A stretch of DNA of 49,051 nucleotides from Planctomycetota bacterium (GTDB taxonomy: Bacteria; Planctomycetota; PLA2; JAEUHO01), in contig JASJDY010000032.1 of assembly GCA_030065025.1 (NCBI GenBank), positions 1 to 49,051 of the forward strand. Reading direction: 5' to 3'. Below, piece after piece: positions 16,785 through 24,940 of the stretch. The position numbers were made by a program, and so were the translations under genes. The notes under the pieces were generated by a model. That model searched no databases, had not been told where the DNA came from, and worked only from the letters and a program-made list of their open reading frames with translations. Numbering within the stretch: the stretch's first letter is position 1; every line of letters starts with the position of its first letter.

Positions 16785-18062
16785 ATGGCCGACGACGCCG
16801 CAGGGGCCGGACAGCCCGAAGCCCTCGACCAGGACGTGATGCAGAGCCTCCTGGACATCACCCGGCGCATCAACGCCGAGGTCGATCCGGACGCCGTGCT
16901 CGGCACGATCGTCGACAGCCTCGTCTCGCTCGTGGCGGCCGACCGCGGCTTCCTCATGCTGCGCGGTGACGACGGCAACCTCGAGTTCGCCATCGCCCGC
17001 GACAAGAAGGGCGAGCCCCTCGAGGAGAAGAAGTTCCGCGTCAGCAGCGGCGTCGTGGACGAGGTCGCGGAGAGCGGCGAGACGCGCCTCATCGACGACG
17101 CCGCAGCGTCCGACGCCTACAACGCGCGGATGAGCATCGTGAGCCTCTCGCTGCGCACGATCCTGTGCGTGCCGCTCAAGACGTCGCACGGCGTGATCGG
17201 CGTCATCTACGTCGACAGCAACGCCATCACGCGCCGCTTCACCGAGAACGACGTGCCGCTCATCGAGGCGTTCGCCGCCCAGGCCGCCGCGACCGTGGAC
17301 CGTGTGCGCCTGCAGCAGGCGGAGCGCGAGCGCGATCGCATGGCCGCACAGCTCTCCGTGGCCTCGGACATCCAGAAGACGTTCCTGCCCAGCACCTTCC
17401 CGCCGAAGGAAGGCGTGCGCGGCGCGGTGGCAAGCGTCGCCGCACTCGAGGTCGGCGGAGACTTCTACGACGTGCTGAGCCTGCCGGGCGGCCGGGTCGG
17501 CTTCCTCGTCGGCGACGTCTCGGGCAAGGGCGTGCCGGGTGCGCTCTTCGGTGCCCGGCTGATGTCCGACGTCCGCTACCAGGCGCTCTACCGCGACGAC
17601 GTCGCCGAGACGCTCAGCCACGTGAACGACATCGTGGCGGAGCGCGCGACGCGCGGGATGTTCGTCACGATGTTCTACGGCGTGCTCGATCCCGCCAGCG
17701 GCGAGCTCGAGTACGGCAACGCCGGGCACCTGGCGCCGCTGATCCGCGCCCCCGATGGATCGCTGACGGAATGGCTGGAGCCCGCGGGCGTGCCGCTCGG
17801 CATCCTGCCGGGGACCCGCTACGAGGCGGGCCGGCGCTCGCTCGCGCCGGGTGAGACGCTCGTGGTGCTGAGCGACGGCCCCGCCGACGCCGTCGGCGCG
17901 GGCGGCGAGCGCTTCGGGGACGACCGCGTGCACGCCACGCTCAAGGCCAGCTCGGGCGAGCCGGACGCGCTCGTGAGCGGCCTGCTCCAGGCGGTCGCCG
18001 AGTTCACGGGCAACCGGCCCCAGGCGGACGATCAGACGCTGCTGGCGATCGCGCTGGCGTAG
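16785..18062 (+). CDS. GAF-domain PP2C/SpoIIE-type serine phosphatase (RsbU-like)
   Basis: Of 425 residues, about 20-170 form a GAF domain (LVSLVAADRGFLML, LRTILCVPLKTSHGVIGVIY). A coiled linker (QQAERERDRMAAQL) leads to a SpoIIE/PP2C catalytic domain from about 190: DIQKTFLPSTFPP, metal-binding GGDFYDVL, GDVSGKGVPGALFG, GNAGHLAPL, and ADDQTLLAIAL. The SDGVTEA motif common in this family reads SDGPADA, keeping the aspartate. Such enzymes usually dephosphorylate an anti-sigma-factor antagonist; no antagonist, kinase or sigma gene is here. Its TAG stop overlaps the GTG start of the permease gene (TAGTG), so phosphatase and ABC genes are coupled. Confidence 0.92.
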   Translation: MADDAAGAGQPEALDQDVMQSLLDITRRINAEVDPDAVLGTIVDSLVSLVAADRGFLMLRGDDGNLEFAIARDKKGEPLEEKKFRVSSGVVDEVAESGETRLIDDAAASDAYNARMSIVSLSLRTILCVPLKTSHGVIGVIYVDSNAITRRFTENDVPLIEAFAAQAAATVDRVRLQQAERERDRMAAQLSVASDIQKTFLPSTFPPKEGVRGAVASVAALEVGGDFYDVLSLPGGRVGFLVGDVSGKGVPGALFGARLMSDVRYQALYRDDVAETLSHVNDIVAERATRGMFVTMFYGVLDPASGELEYGNAGHLAPLIRAPDGSLTEWLEPAGVPLGILPGTRYEAGRRSLAPGETLVVLSDGPADAVGAGGERFGDDRVHATLKASSGEPDALVSGLLQAVAEFTGNRPQADDQTLLAIALA

Positions 18063-19237
18063 TGGCGTTGCAGCCTGCCGCGCTCTCGCCGTGGACCTAC
18101 CTGCTGCGCAACCCGCGCCGCATCGCGCCGGTGTTCCTCATCCAGGTGCTCGTGACGGCGCTGCTCGTGCTGATCATCACGCCGACGAACGCCTTCGAGG
18201 CGACGGCGCGCGCCAACGTGAAGCCGCTCGACGGCTTCACGATCGTCCGGCCGCGTGTCATCAACGGGTTCGACGAAGAGCTCCTCCGACTCCTCGATGC
18301 GAACCCACAGCTGCGCGCGCGCGTCGAGGCGAAGATGTTCTGGCTGCGCATGCCGATGATCGTCGGCGAGGGCGTGGCCCCGATGATCGCGCTGCCGCAG
18401 TCCTTCTGGGCTGAGTTCCTCGACGGGGTCGGCAGCACGCTGGTCGACGGCGAGATGCCCGAGCCGGGCTCCGACGGCGTGGTGCTGCACGAGGCGGTCG
18501 TGCGCGCCAAGGGGCTGAAGATCGGTGAGGCCTTCGGCAAGCTCGTCGATCCGCAGGACATGACGCCCGGGCGCTTCACGCTCGTGGGCGTGCTGGGCGG
18601 TGAGGCGCGCATCGGGCTCGCGGACCACGCGTATGCATCCGAGCCGCTGTTCGTGCTCGCCCGCGTCCCGCCCTTTCAGGTGATCTACGCCAAGGCGGGG
18701 GGCAAGGCGGCGAGCGACGCGTACCTGCGCGAGGCGCGGCACGAGGAGGCGTTCGGCGAGGGAGAGAAGGCCTTCGACGTGATCGATGCCGCCTACATGG
18801 ACGAGCGCATCGCCGGCATGCTCGCCAACCTGCCGCTCATCATCGGCTTCATCACGCTCAGCGTCGGCATCGTCGTCGCGCTCGTCATCTCGCTCCTCAA
18901 CGTGATCGCCTTCCAGGTGCGTGTCGACGAGTTCGGCCTCTACCTCGCCGTGGGCCACCGCCGGGCGCGGCTCGTGCGCAAGCTCGCGGTCGAGACGGCC
19001 GCGGTCGCCATCGCGGCGTGGCTCGCGGGCCTGGCCCTCGGCATCGGCGGTGTCGCCCTCTACCGCGACCTGTGGCTCGAGCCGCGCGGCATCCTGCTGA
19101 CGGTCGTCGATCCGCGGCCGCTGCTGTTCTCCCTGAGCGTTCCGGTTCTCAGCACCCTCACGGGCGCCATCGCGCTGGGACGTCGGCTGCACCGCATGGA
19201 TCCGGTCGCCGTGATCCAGCGGAGGGGGGCCGGATGA
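18062..19237 (+). CDS. FtsX/MacB-type ABC transporter permease
   Basis: It starts at GTG, overlapping the phosphatase stop by one base. The 391-residue protein has one N-terminal membrane helix (IAPVFLIQVLVTALLVLIIT), a large extracytoplasmic domain (about 45-255) and three C-terminal helices (LPLIIGFITLSVGIVVALVI, AVAIAAWLAGLALGIGGVAL, LLFSLSVPVLSTLTGAIALG), the 1+3 topology of FtsX/LolC/MacB permeases. The coupling region FGLYLAVGHRRARLVRKL is characteristic. The ATPase gene overlaps its stop by ATGA. Substrate is unknown; this class moves lipoproteins, peptides or drives mechanical signalling rather than import. Confidence 0.87.
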   Translation: MALQPAALSPWTYLLRNPRRIAPVFLIQVLVTALLVLIITPTNAFEATARANVKPLDGFTIVRPRVINGFDEELLRLLDANPQLRARVEAKMFWLRMPMIVGEGVAPMIALPQSFWAEFLDGVGSTLVDGEMPEPGSDGVVLHEAVVRAKGLKIGEAFGKLVDPQDMTPGRFTLVGVLGGEARIGLADHAYASEPLFVLARVPPFQVIYAKAGGKAASDAYLREARHEEAFGEGEKAFDVIDAAYMDERIAGMLANLPLIIGFITLSVGIVVALVISLLNVIAFQVRVDEFGLYLAVGHRRARLVRKLAVETAAVAIAAWLAGLALGIGGVALYRDLWLEPRGILLTVVDPRPLLFSLSVPVLSTLTGAIALGRRLHRMDPVAVIQRRGAG

Positions 19238-19893
19238 GTGCCGACGTCCTCCTGCGCGCCACCGACGTGTCCCTCGAGTACCTCGACGGCGCTCGCCGGA
19301 TCCGCGCCGTCGATCGGGTCTCGCTCGAGGTGCGGCGCGGCGAGTTCCTAGGCCTGGTGGGGCCCTCCGGCTCCGGCAAGTCGAGCCTGCTGTTCCTGCT
19401 CGCGGGCCTGCGCGCGCCCACGGCCGGCCACGTCGAGCTGCTCGGGCACGTGCTGCCGCCGCAGGCCGACGCGAGCGCCGCGCTGCGGCGCCGCCACGTC
19501 GGCTTCCTGTTCCAGGAGCCGTTCCTCGTGCCCTATCTGGACGTCCGCGAGAACGCCCTGGGCCACGCGACCCACCCCGAGGCGGAGACGCGCCTCGAGG
19601 CCCTGGCCGCGGCCATCGGCATGGAGACGATGCTGCGCGAGCGGCCGCACCGCCTCTCGGGCGGCGAGCGCCAGCGGGCCAGCCTGCTGCGCGCGCTCGC
19701 CAGCGCCCCCGACCTCGTCCTGGCCGACGAGCCGACGGCCAACCTGGACCAGGAGACCGGGCACGCGGTCATGGACGTCCTCCGCGCCCAGACGCAGGGG
19801 GCCGCCCTCATCGTCGTCACGCACGATCCCGGCATGCTCGAGGGCGCCGACCGTGTCCTCTTCCTCCGCGACGGGGTCCTGCAACAGGCGTAG
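19234..19893 (+). CDS. LolD/MacB-type ABC transporter ATPase
   Basis: ATG 19234 overlaps the permease stop; the track's 19018 start is inside the permease gene. The 219-residue ATPase has Walker A GPSGSGKSS, Q-loop FLFQEPFLVPYL, signature LSGGERQRASLLRAL, Walker B LVLADEPTANLD and the switch histidine VVTHD. Length and motifs are those of LolD/MacB-type ATPases partnered by FtsX-like permeases. With the upstream permease it makes a minimal transporter. Its TAG stop codon forms the first bases of the TAGACT -10 of the next gene. Confidence 0.92.
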   Translation: MSADVLLRATDVSLEYLDGARRIRAVDRVSLEVRRGEFLGLVGPSGSGKSSLLFLLAGLRAPTAGHVELLGHVLPPQADASAALRRRHVGFLFQEPFLVPYLDVRENALGHATHPEAETRLEALAAAIGMETMLRERPHRLSGGERQRASLLRALASAPDLVLADEPTANLDQETGHAVMDVLRAQTQGAALIVVTHDPGMLEGADRVLFLRDGVLQQA

Positions 19894-19896
19894 ACT
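19891..19896 (+). promoter_or_regulatory. -10 element TAGACT overlapping the ATPase stop codon
   Basis: TAGACT begins with the ABC ATPase stop codon and ends 6 nt before ATG 19903. A promoter made partly of the preceding stop codon, with predicted leaderless output. Confidence 0.6.
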
Positions 19897-19902
19897 GCTT
19901 CC

Positions 19903-21270
19903 ATGGATGGGATCCGGATCGGTTGGCGGGCCACGGTACTGCTGGCGCTCCTGCTGGCGCTGCCGGCCGACGCGCACGCCCGCGGCGGCGAGCCGCTCAG
20001 CGCGAAGATCCCGGACGTGCGCAGGCTGCGCACTGCCGACGCACGCCGCCGGATCGAGCAGGCCGGCTTCAAGCTGGGCAAGGTCTACGAGGTGTCGCGC
20101 GAGCGCATCCTGCGCACCTGGAAGGTCCGCTATCCCGTCGGCTACGTGTTCATGCAGGCGCCGTCCTTCACCGAGACGAAGCCGATCGGCACGCCCATCC
20201 ACATCGTCGTCTCCGCCGCGCGCGACGGACCCGAGCTGCCGCCCGGCGTGCGCGAGCTGACCGAGCCCGAGCCGAAGAAGGCGCCGCCCAAGCCGCCGCC
20301 GCCCAAGGCCGACGACAACCGCCTCCCGCCGCCGGCGCCTGACGATCCGGCTCCAGAGATCGCAGAAGGCTCGCCCGACGCCCCGCGTGCCGCGCCGAAG
20401 GGCGATCCCCAGACGGTCCCGCCGCTCGTCGGGCTCGACCTGGCCCAAGCCGAGCAGTTGGCGCGTGAGGCCGACATGAAGCTGCACGTCGAGCGCGTGG
20501 CCGGGCATCCCGTCGGCCGCGTGCTCGAGCAGCTGCCCGCGTCGGGCCTGAAGCGACCGCCCGGCGGCATGATCAAGGTGGTCGTGACCGCAGGCGGCGA
20601 CTTCGAGGGCGAGCGGCCCGGCGCGCCGGAGGTCTACCTCGCCGAGATCGAGGTGCCGAACCTGCTCGACCGCACCCTGCTCCAGGCCCGCCGCATCATC
20701 GGCGACCTAGGCCTGCGCGTGCGCGAGGAGAAGGCCAAGCGCGGCCTCGCGGGCCGCGTCGTCGACCAGATGCCCATGGAGGGCGGCAAGGTCCCGAAGG
20801 GCGGCTTCGTGCGCATCTGGATCGGTCCCATGCCGGAGGGCGCGGACGACCCCGAAGCTCAGCCGCCGATGGGCCCGCTGCGCGCGCCGCGCGACCTGCC
20901 GGCGAAGTCGGCTCCCAAGAAGTCGGCTCCCAAGAAGGAGGATGCGCCGCCCGCGCCCGGTCCGCTACCGGGCGGCATCCCCGCGCCGGTCGCGCCGTCG
21001 GTGAACACGGAGATCCCCAAGGGCGAGGCCGTGCCCGTGGGCTTCACCTGGCGTGGCGTGCAGGGAGCGGCCGCCTACATCCTCGAGATCGAGGAGGAGG
21101 GCGCCGAGGGGCGCTGGATCGCCAACGCGCGCAAGACCTCGCGCCGGACGGCCGTGCTGCTCGAAATCGAGCGCCTCGATCCCAAGATGCAGAAGCGCCT
21201 GCGCTGGCGCGTACGCGCCGTGATCGGCGGCAGGGAAGGGAAGGCGAGCGACTGGGTGTTGTTGCGATGA
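19903..21270 (+). CDS. Secreted protein with PASTA repeats and a fibronectin-III-like end
   Basis: The 455-residue product begins with a signal peptide (ATVLLALLLALPADAHA). Three PASTA-like modules follow: IPDVRRLRTADARRRIEQAG (about 38-108), VPPLVGLDLAQAEQLAREAD (about 172-228) and VPNLLDRTLLQARRIIGDLG (about 250-308). Pro/Lys-rich linkers separate them. The C-terminal 90 residues (FTWRGVQGAAAYILEIEEEG to LRWRVRAVIGGREGKASDWV) look like a fibronectin type III fold. PASTA modules bind peptidoglycan or muropeptides in Ser/Thr kinases and PBPs; here they occur without a kinase or transpeptidase domain, so a cell-wall or envelope binding role is inferred. Confidence 0.82.
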   Translation: MDGIRIGWRATVLLALLLALPADAHARGGEPLSAKIPDVRRLRTADARRRIEQAGFKLGKVYEVSRERILRTWKVRYPVGYVFMQAPSFTETKPIGTPIHIVVSAARDGPELPPGVRELTEPEPKKAPPKPPPPKADDNRLPPPAPDDPAPEIAEGSPDAPRAAPKGDPQTVPPLVGLDLAQAEQLAREADMKLHVERVAGHPVGRVLEQLPASGLKRPPGGMIKVVVTAGGDFEGERPGAPEVYLAEIEVPNLLDRTLLQARRIIGDLGLRVREEKAKRGLAGRVVDQMPMEGGKVPKGGFVRIWIGPMPEGADDPEAQPPMGPLRAPRDLPAKSAPKKSAPKKEDAPPAPGPLPGGIPAPVAPSVNTEIPKGEAVPVGFTWRGVQGAAAYILEIEEEGAEGRWIANARKTSRRTAVLLEIERLDPKMQKRLRWRVRAVIGGREGKASDWVLLR

Positions 21271-21280
21271 GGGGCGCCGT

Positions 21281-21703
21281 CTAGCGCACCCACGCCCCGC
21301 CCTGCACCTTCCACAGCTTCCAGTCGTCGTCGACCTCCTTGAACCAGGCGTCCACCGGGACACGCACGGGCCGCCCCAGCGCGGTGCCCTTCACGACCGC
21401 TCGCGCCTTCGCCTCGGCGTCGTCCACCTGGATCTCGAAGATGGCGACGCCCACGTCGGTCGGCTTGTACTTGCGCACGAGGGAGCGGATGTGCTCGACC
21501 GTCTGCGCGCGGTCGCGGTTCTCGTAGGTGAACTCCTCGTGGAGCAGGTTCTCGAGCCACTCCCACGCCTCGGCGCGGATGGCGTGTGCCGCGTCCTCGC
21601 CGAGCTGCTCGATCTTCTCCGCGTCCGTGACGATGAGACGCTCGATCCCGTAGACCGCGAGCACGACGAGGAGCAGGCCCAGAAGGGGCGAACGGAGGGA
21701 CAT
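21281..21703 (-). CDS. Membrane-anchored NTF2/SnoaL-like protein
   Basis: ATG 21703 is chosen; GTG 21709 two codons upstream is equally possible. The 140-residue product has one N-terminal hydrophobic segment (PLLGLLLVVLAVYGIERLIV), either an uncleaved anchor or a signal. The rest resembles the NTF2/SnoaL fold (DUF4440-like): ENLLHEEFTYENRDRAQTVE, then VGVAIFEIQVDDAEAKARAV and AWFKEVDDDWKLWKVQGGAW. Such domains bind small ligands or act as scaffold. No catalytic residues can be assigned. It converges on the PASTA gene with 10 nt between stops. Confidence 0.65.
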   Translation of the reverse strand: MSLRSPLLGLLLVVLAVYGIERLIVTDAEKIEQLGEDAAHAIRAEAWEWLENLLHEEFTYENRDRAQTVEHIRSLVRKYKPTDVGVAIFEIQVDDAEAKARAVVKGTALGRPVRVPVDAWFKEVDDDWKLWKVQGGAWVR

Positions 21704-21780
21704 CGTCACGGCGTGAACTCCCAGGAAATGCGCCTCGGTGAGGCAATCAGACGCCAGAGGTCGCCGCCTCCGTGCAACGG

Positions 21781-21786
21781 TAGACT
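21781..21786 (+). promoter_or_regulatory. -10 element TAGACT for TPR protein
   Basis: TAGACT ends 9 nt before ATG 21796, in the leaderless range. Confidence 0.55.
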
Positions 21787-21795
21787 CTTCCGGCC

Positions 21796-22728
21796 ATGCC
21801 GGACGAGGTCAACAAGTACTGCCGCCTGGGCGCCCAGCACCTGGAGCGCGGGGAGCCCGAAGAGGCGCTCCAGTGGTACGACCGGGCGCTGGCGATGGAC
21901 CCCGAGAATCCGATCGCCTGGTGCGGCCGCGGCAAGGCCTGCTACGACCTCGGGCGCCTCGATCGCGCCGACCGGGACTTCCGCAAGGCCCTGCGCTTCG
22001 CCCGCCGCCGCCTCGAGGCGAGCGGCCGCGCGAGCCGCTGGTGGGCCGACGAGGCCACCCGCCCGTACCTGCGCGCGCTGCACGGCCGCGGCCTGTGCCG
22101 CTTCTGGCTCGCCGCGTACGAGGACGCCGCGCGCATGTTCCGTCGTCTGCTGCGCCTCGCGCCGGCCGACCCGCTGGACGTGCGCTTCCTCCTGGGCGAG
22201 ACCTACTTCCGGATGGGTGAGGTCGACCGCGCCATACGGGAGTGGCAGTACGTCGGCGACGATCCCGACGCGCTCTACAACCTCGGCCTCGCGTACTTCT
22301 ACCGCGGCGAGTTCACGCGCTCTGTCGGCGCGTTCCGCCGCGCGATCTTCGAGAACCTGTTCCTCGTCGCGCGCCTGACGAACAGCGAGATCGTCTCGGA
22401 CGTGCCGAGCTACAGCGGGACCCACTACAAGGGACTCGACAGCGAGCACGCGGCCGTGGACTACCTCGACCGCTGCGGCGACCTGTGGCGCGGGCGTCCG
22501 CTCCTCGGACGCTGGCTGCGCGGCATCTACGAGCACGAGATCGTGCACTCCGACGTGCGCCGTCACGTGCAGCAGGTGCGTACGCTGGTGCGCTCGGACC
22601 TCGGCCCGGGCGAGCGCGCGCGGCTCGAGGGCGAGAACACGGCCTTGCGCAGCACGCAGCGGCTGGAGCAGACCGATGGCCAGATCGCTGGTGAGCTGTG
22701 TCGGAAACTCTTCAGAGTCGAAGAGTGA
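21796..22728 (+). CDS. Cytoplasmic TPR protein
   Basis: The 310-residue protein has no signal peptide. TPR motifs are clear: LGAQHLERGEPEEALQWYDR with ALAMDPENPIAWCGRGKACY (1-60), AAYEDAARMFRRLLRLAPAD (about 107-135), LLGETYFRMGEVDRAIREWQ and LYNLGLAYFYRGEFTRSVGA (about 135-190). The last third (DRCGDLWRGRPLLGRWLRGI onward) is helical, charged and not recognised. TPRs mediate protein-protein contacts; the partner is unknown. It converges on the ABC exporter operon with 16 nt between. Confidence 0.8.
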   Translation: MPDEVNKYCRLGAQHLERGEPEEALQWYDRALAMDPENPIAWCGRGKACYDLGRLDRADRDFRKALRFARRRLEASGRASRWWADEATRPYLRALHGRGLCRFWLAAYEDAARMFRRLLRLAPADPLDVRFLLGETYFRMGEVDRAIREWQYVGDDPDALYNLGLAYFYRGEFTRSVGAFRRAIFENLFLVARLTNSEIVSDVPSYSGTHYKGLDSEHAAVDYLDRCGDLWRGRPLLGRWLRGIYEHEIVHSDVRRHVQQVRTLVRSDLGPGERARLEGENTALRSTQRLEQTDGQIAGELCRKLFRVEE

Positions 22729-22744
22729 CCCGCAGAGCGGGGCA

Positions 22745-24004
22745 CTAGTCCTTGGCTCTGACCCAGCGCCACAGCTCCTTCACGCTCGGCGGCTGCCCGT
22801 AGAGCAGGATGCCCACGCGGAAGACACGCGCAGCCAGACGCACCGCGAGCCACGTCGAGATTGCGAGCAAGCCAATGGTCGCTGCGATCTGCCAGGCGGG
22901 CGGTGAGGGGACGCTCGCGATGCGCGTCATCATCACGAACGGCGTGAACGGCGGGATGAAGGACGAGACCGTCGCCAGCTGACCGTTCGGGTTCTGCAGC
23001 GTGACCATCGAGAGAATCAGCGGCACTGCCAGCAGCATCGACAGCGGCGCCATGAGGTTCTGCGCTTCCTTGATCGTGTTGCAGGCGCTGCCGACCGCCA
23101 CGAACAGGCTCGCGATCATCAGGAAGCCGAGCAGGTAGTAGACGACGAACATGCCGATCTGCTGACCGCCCACCAGACCGTCCGAGCCCTGCAGCGTGGC
23201 CGCCAGCAGGCCGCCGCCGGACCAGAACGTGAGCAGCGTGAGGCCGACCCCGCAGATGCCGAGGATCTTGCCGGACATCAGCTGGTACGGGCTCACGCTC
23301 GAGAGCAGCACCTCGTAGACGCGGTTGGCCTTCTCCTCGATCGTGTTGCTGATCAGCATCTGGCTGATGCCGACGATGCCCATGTAGAGCAGCATCACGA
23401 CGATGATCGGCAGCAGCACCTGCACCGCGCCGGCCTTCTCGCCCTTCTCCGTGACGGCCTCGAACCGCGTCGCCGGCCGCTGCAGCAGGGAGGCCATCTC
23501 CTTGGGGAGCTCGCGCTCCTCGATGATGCGCTGCGTGACGATGCCGTTCACCAGCGCCTCGAGGACGCGGCCCGGCCCGGTGACGCCGGAGGTCGGTCCG
23601 AACACGCCGTGCGACCGCTCGCCCTGAGACACCTCAGCCGGCCGCTTCTCGAGCACGGGGGGCGTCAGCAGGATCAGGTAGTGCTTGCCCTCGCCGGCCT
23701 CGCGCTTGAGCCGCTCGACGCGCGACAGACCGTTCGCGTCCTGCTCCCAGGCCCGCTCGGCCGGCTCGGTGAGGATCGTCCACTCCGGATCGGGGATCGC
23801 GCTCAGCTTCTCGCTGACGGGCCCGGCGAGCACGCCCGTCGCGTCGACGATGACGGCGGTCTCGTACTTCTTGCCCTCGATCATGCGCGGCACGAGGAAG
23901 ATCACGCCCATCCAGACGGGCGTCAGCACGAGGCCGATGATGAACGCCTTCGTGCGGACGTTCTCGAGGTACTCGCGCTTGAGGATGTGCCAGGTGCGGC
24001 TCAT
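22745..24004 (-). CDS. ABC-2 type export permease (NatB-like)
   Basis: The 419-residue permease starts with WHILKREYLENVRTKAFIIG, the typical N-terminus of NatB/YhaP-type subunits, and one membrane helix (about 20-40). A roughly 140-residue outer domain follows, then about five to six helices (VLLPIIVVMLLYMGIVGISQ, CGVGLTLLTFWSGGGLLAAT, MFVVYYLLGFLMIASLFVAV, and on). GMVTLQNPNGQLATVSSFIPP-type segment SMVTLQNPNGQLATVSSFIP fits the family. Its ATG overlaps the ATPase stop (ATGA). NatAB-type exporters extrude sodium or hydrophobic compounds; substrate here is open. Confidence 0.87.
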   Translation of the reverse strand: MSRTWHILKREYLENVRTKAFIIGLVLTPVWMGVIFLVPRMIEGKKYETAVIVDATGVLAGPVSEKLSAIPDPEWTILTEPAERAWEQDANGLSRVERLKREAGEGKHYLILLTPPVLEKRPAEVSQGERSHGVFGPTSGVTGPGRVLEALVNGIVTQRIIEERELPKEMASLLQRPATRFEAVTEKGEKAGAVQVLLPIIVVMLLYMGIVGISQMLISNTIEEKANRVYEVLLSSVSPYQLMSGKILGICGVGLTLLTFWSGGGLLAATLQGSDGLVGGQQIGMFVVYYLLGFLMIASLFVAVGSACNTIKEAQNLMAPLSMLLAVPLILSMVTLQNPNGQLATVSSFIPPFTPFVMMTRIASVPSPPAWQIAATIGLLAISTWLAVRLAARVFRVGILLYGQPPSVKELWRWVRAKD

Positions 24005-24924
24005 GAGGCTTCCGCTCCCGCCACGCGCTTGAAGATCTCGTGCAGGCTCGGCGCACGGAGCTCGAAGCGGCGCACCTCGGCGCGCTCCAAGAGCGCCGCG
24101 AGGAGCGCGTTCGCGTCCGTGCCGGGCTCCAGGGTCAGTTCCGCCTCGTTGCCGTGATCCGTCACGGCGATCACGCCCGGCAGACCCTGGAGGTCCTTCC
24201 CGGCGTGCAGCCGGTAGCGGATGTGCGCCGCGTCGCGGCCCTCCGCCCTGCGCACGTCGTCCACGCTGCCGGAGAGCTGCACCTCACCGTGGTGGATCAT
24301 GATCAGCTCCTGGCAGAGCTGCTCGGCCTGCTCCATCACGTGCGTCGAGAAGACGATCGTCGTGCCCTGCTCGTTCATGGCGAGCACGGCGTCGCGCAGC
24401 ACGTCACGGTTCACCGGGTCGAGTCCCGCGAAGGGCTCGTCCAGCACGAGCAGCTCCGGCTCGTGGATGACCGTCGTCACGAACTGCAGCTTCTGGGACA
24501 TGCCCTTGCTGAGCTCCTCGACGCGGCGCTTGCGCCAGCCGGCGAGACCCACGCTGTCGAGCCAGCGGTCGATGCGCGGCTGCAGGAACGCGTCGTCGCG
24601 GCCCTTGATGTGGCCGAAGAAGCGCAGCATCTCCTCGATGCGCATCTTCTTGTAGAGACCGCGCTCCTCCGGCAGGTAGCCGAGGCGCGGCTTCATGCGC
24701 TCGCTCACGTGCGAGCCCAGCACCTCGACCGTGCCGCCGTCCGGCTTGAAGATGTTCATCAGCATCCGGATCGAGGTCGTCTTGCCGGCGCCGTTGCTGC
24801 CCAGGATGCCGAAGATCGACCCCGCGGGGACCTCGAACGAGATGCCCTTGACGGCGGTGAAGTCGCCGAAGTGCTTCACCACGTCGCGGAAGCGGACTGC
24901 CGGATGCTGGCCGTTGGAGCTCAT
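24001..24924 (-). CDS. ABC exporter ATPase (NatA-like)
   Basis: The track's 24990 start runs through the promoter; ATG 24924 gives 307 residues. Motifs: Walker A GSNGAGKTT, LGYLPEERGLYKKM Q-loop region, signature LSKGMSQKLQFVTTV, Walker B LLVLDEPFAGLD, switch VFSTHVMEQAE. The C-terminal 80 residues form the extension typical of ABC-2 ATPases (DUF4162-like, ending RRFELRAPSLHEIFKRVAG). The E-E-R-G-L-Y motif and signature LSKGM are typical of NatA-like proteins. It forms a two-gene exporter with the following permease and is driven by a TAGGAT -10 ten bases before its ATG. Confidence 0.92.
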   Translation of the reverse strand: MSSNGQHPAVRFRDVVKHFGDFTAVKGISFEVPAGSIFGILGSNGAGKTTSIRMLMNIFKPDGGTVEVLGSHVSERMKPRLGYLPEERGLYKKMRIEEMLRFFGHIKGRDDAFLQPRIDRWLDSVGLAGWRKRRVEELSKGMSQKLQFVTTVIHEPELLVLDEPFAGLDPVNRDVLRDAVLAMNEQGTTIVFSTHVMEQAEQLCQELIMIHHGEVQLSGSVDDVRRAEGRDAAHIRYRLHAGKDLQGLPGVIAVTDHGNEAELTLEPGTDANALLAALLERAEVRRFELRAPSLHEIFKRVAGAEAS

Positions 24925-24934
24925 CGAAGGGGGG

Positions 24935-24940
24935 ATCCTA
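24935..24940 (-). promoter_or_regulatory. -10 element TAGGAT for the NatAB-like operon
   Basis: Minus-strand TAGGAT ends 10 nt before ATG 24924. It overlaps the 3' end of the upstream lipoprotein gene, whose stop lies at 24938. Confidence 0.55.
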
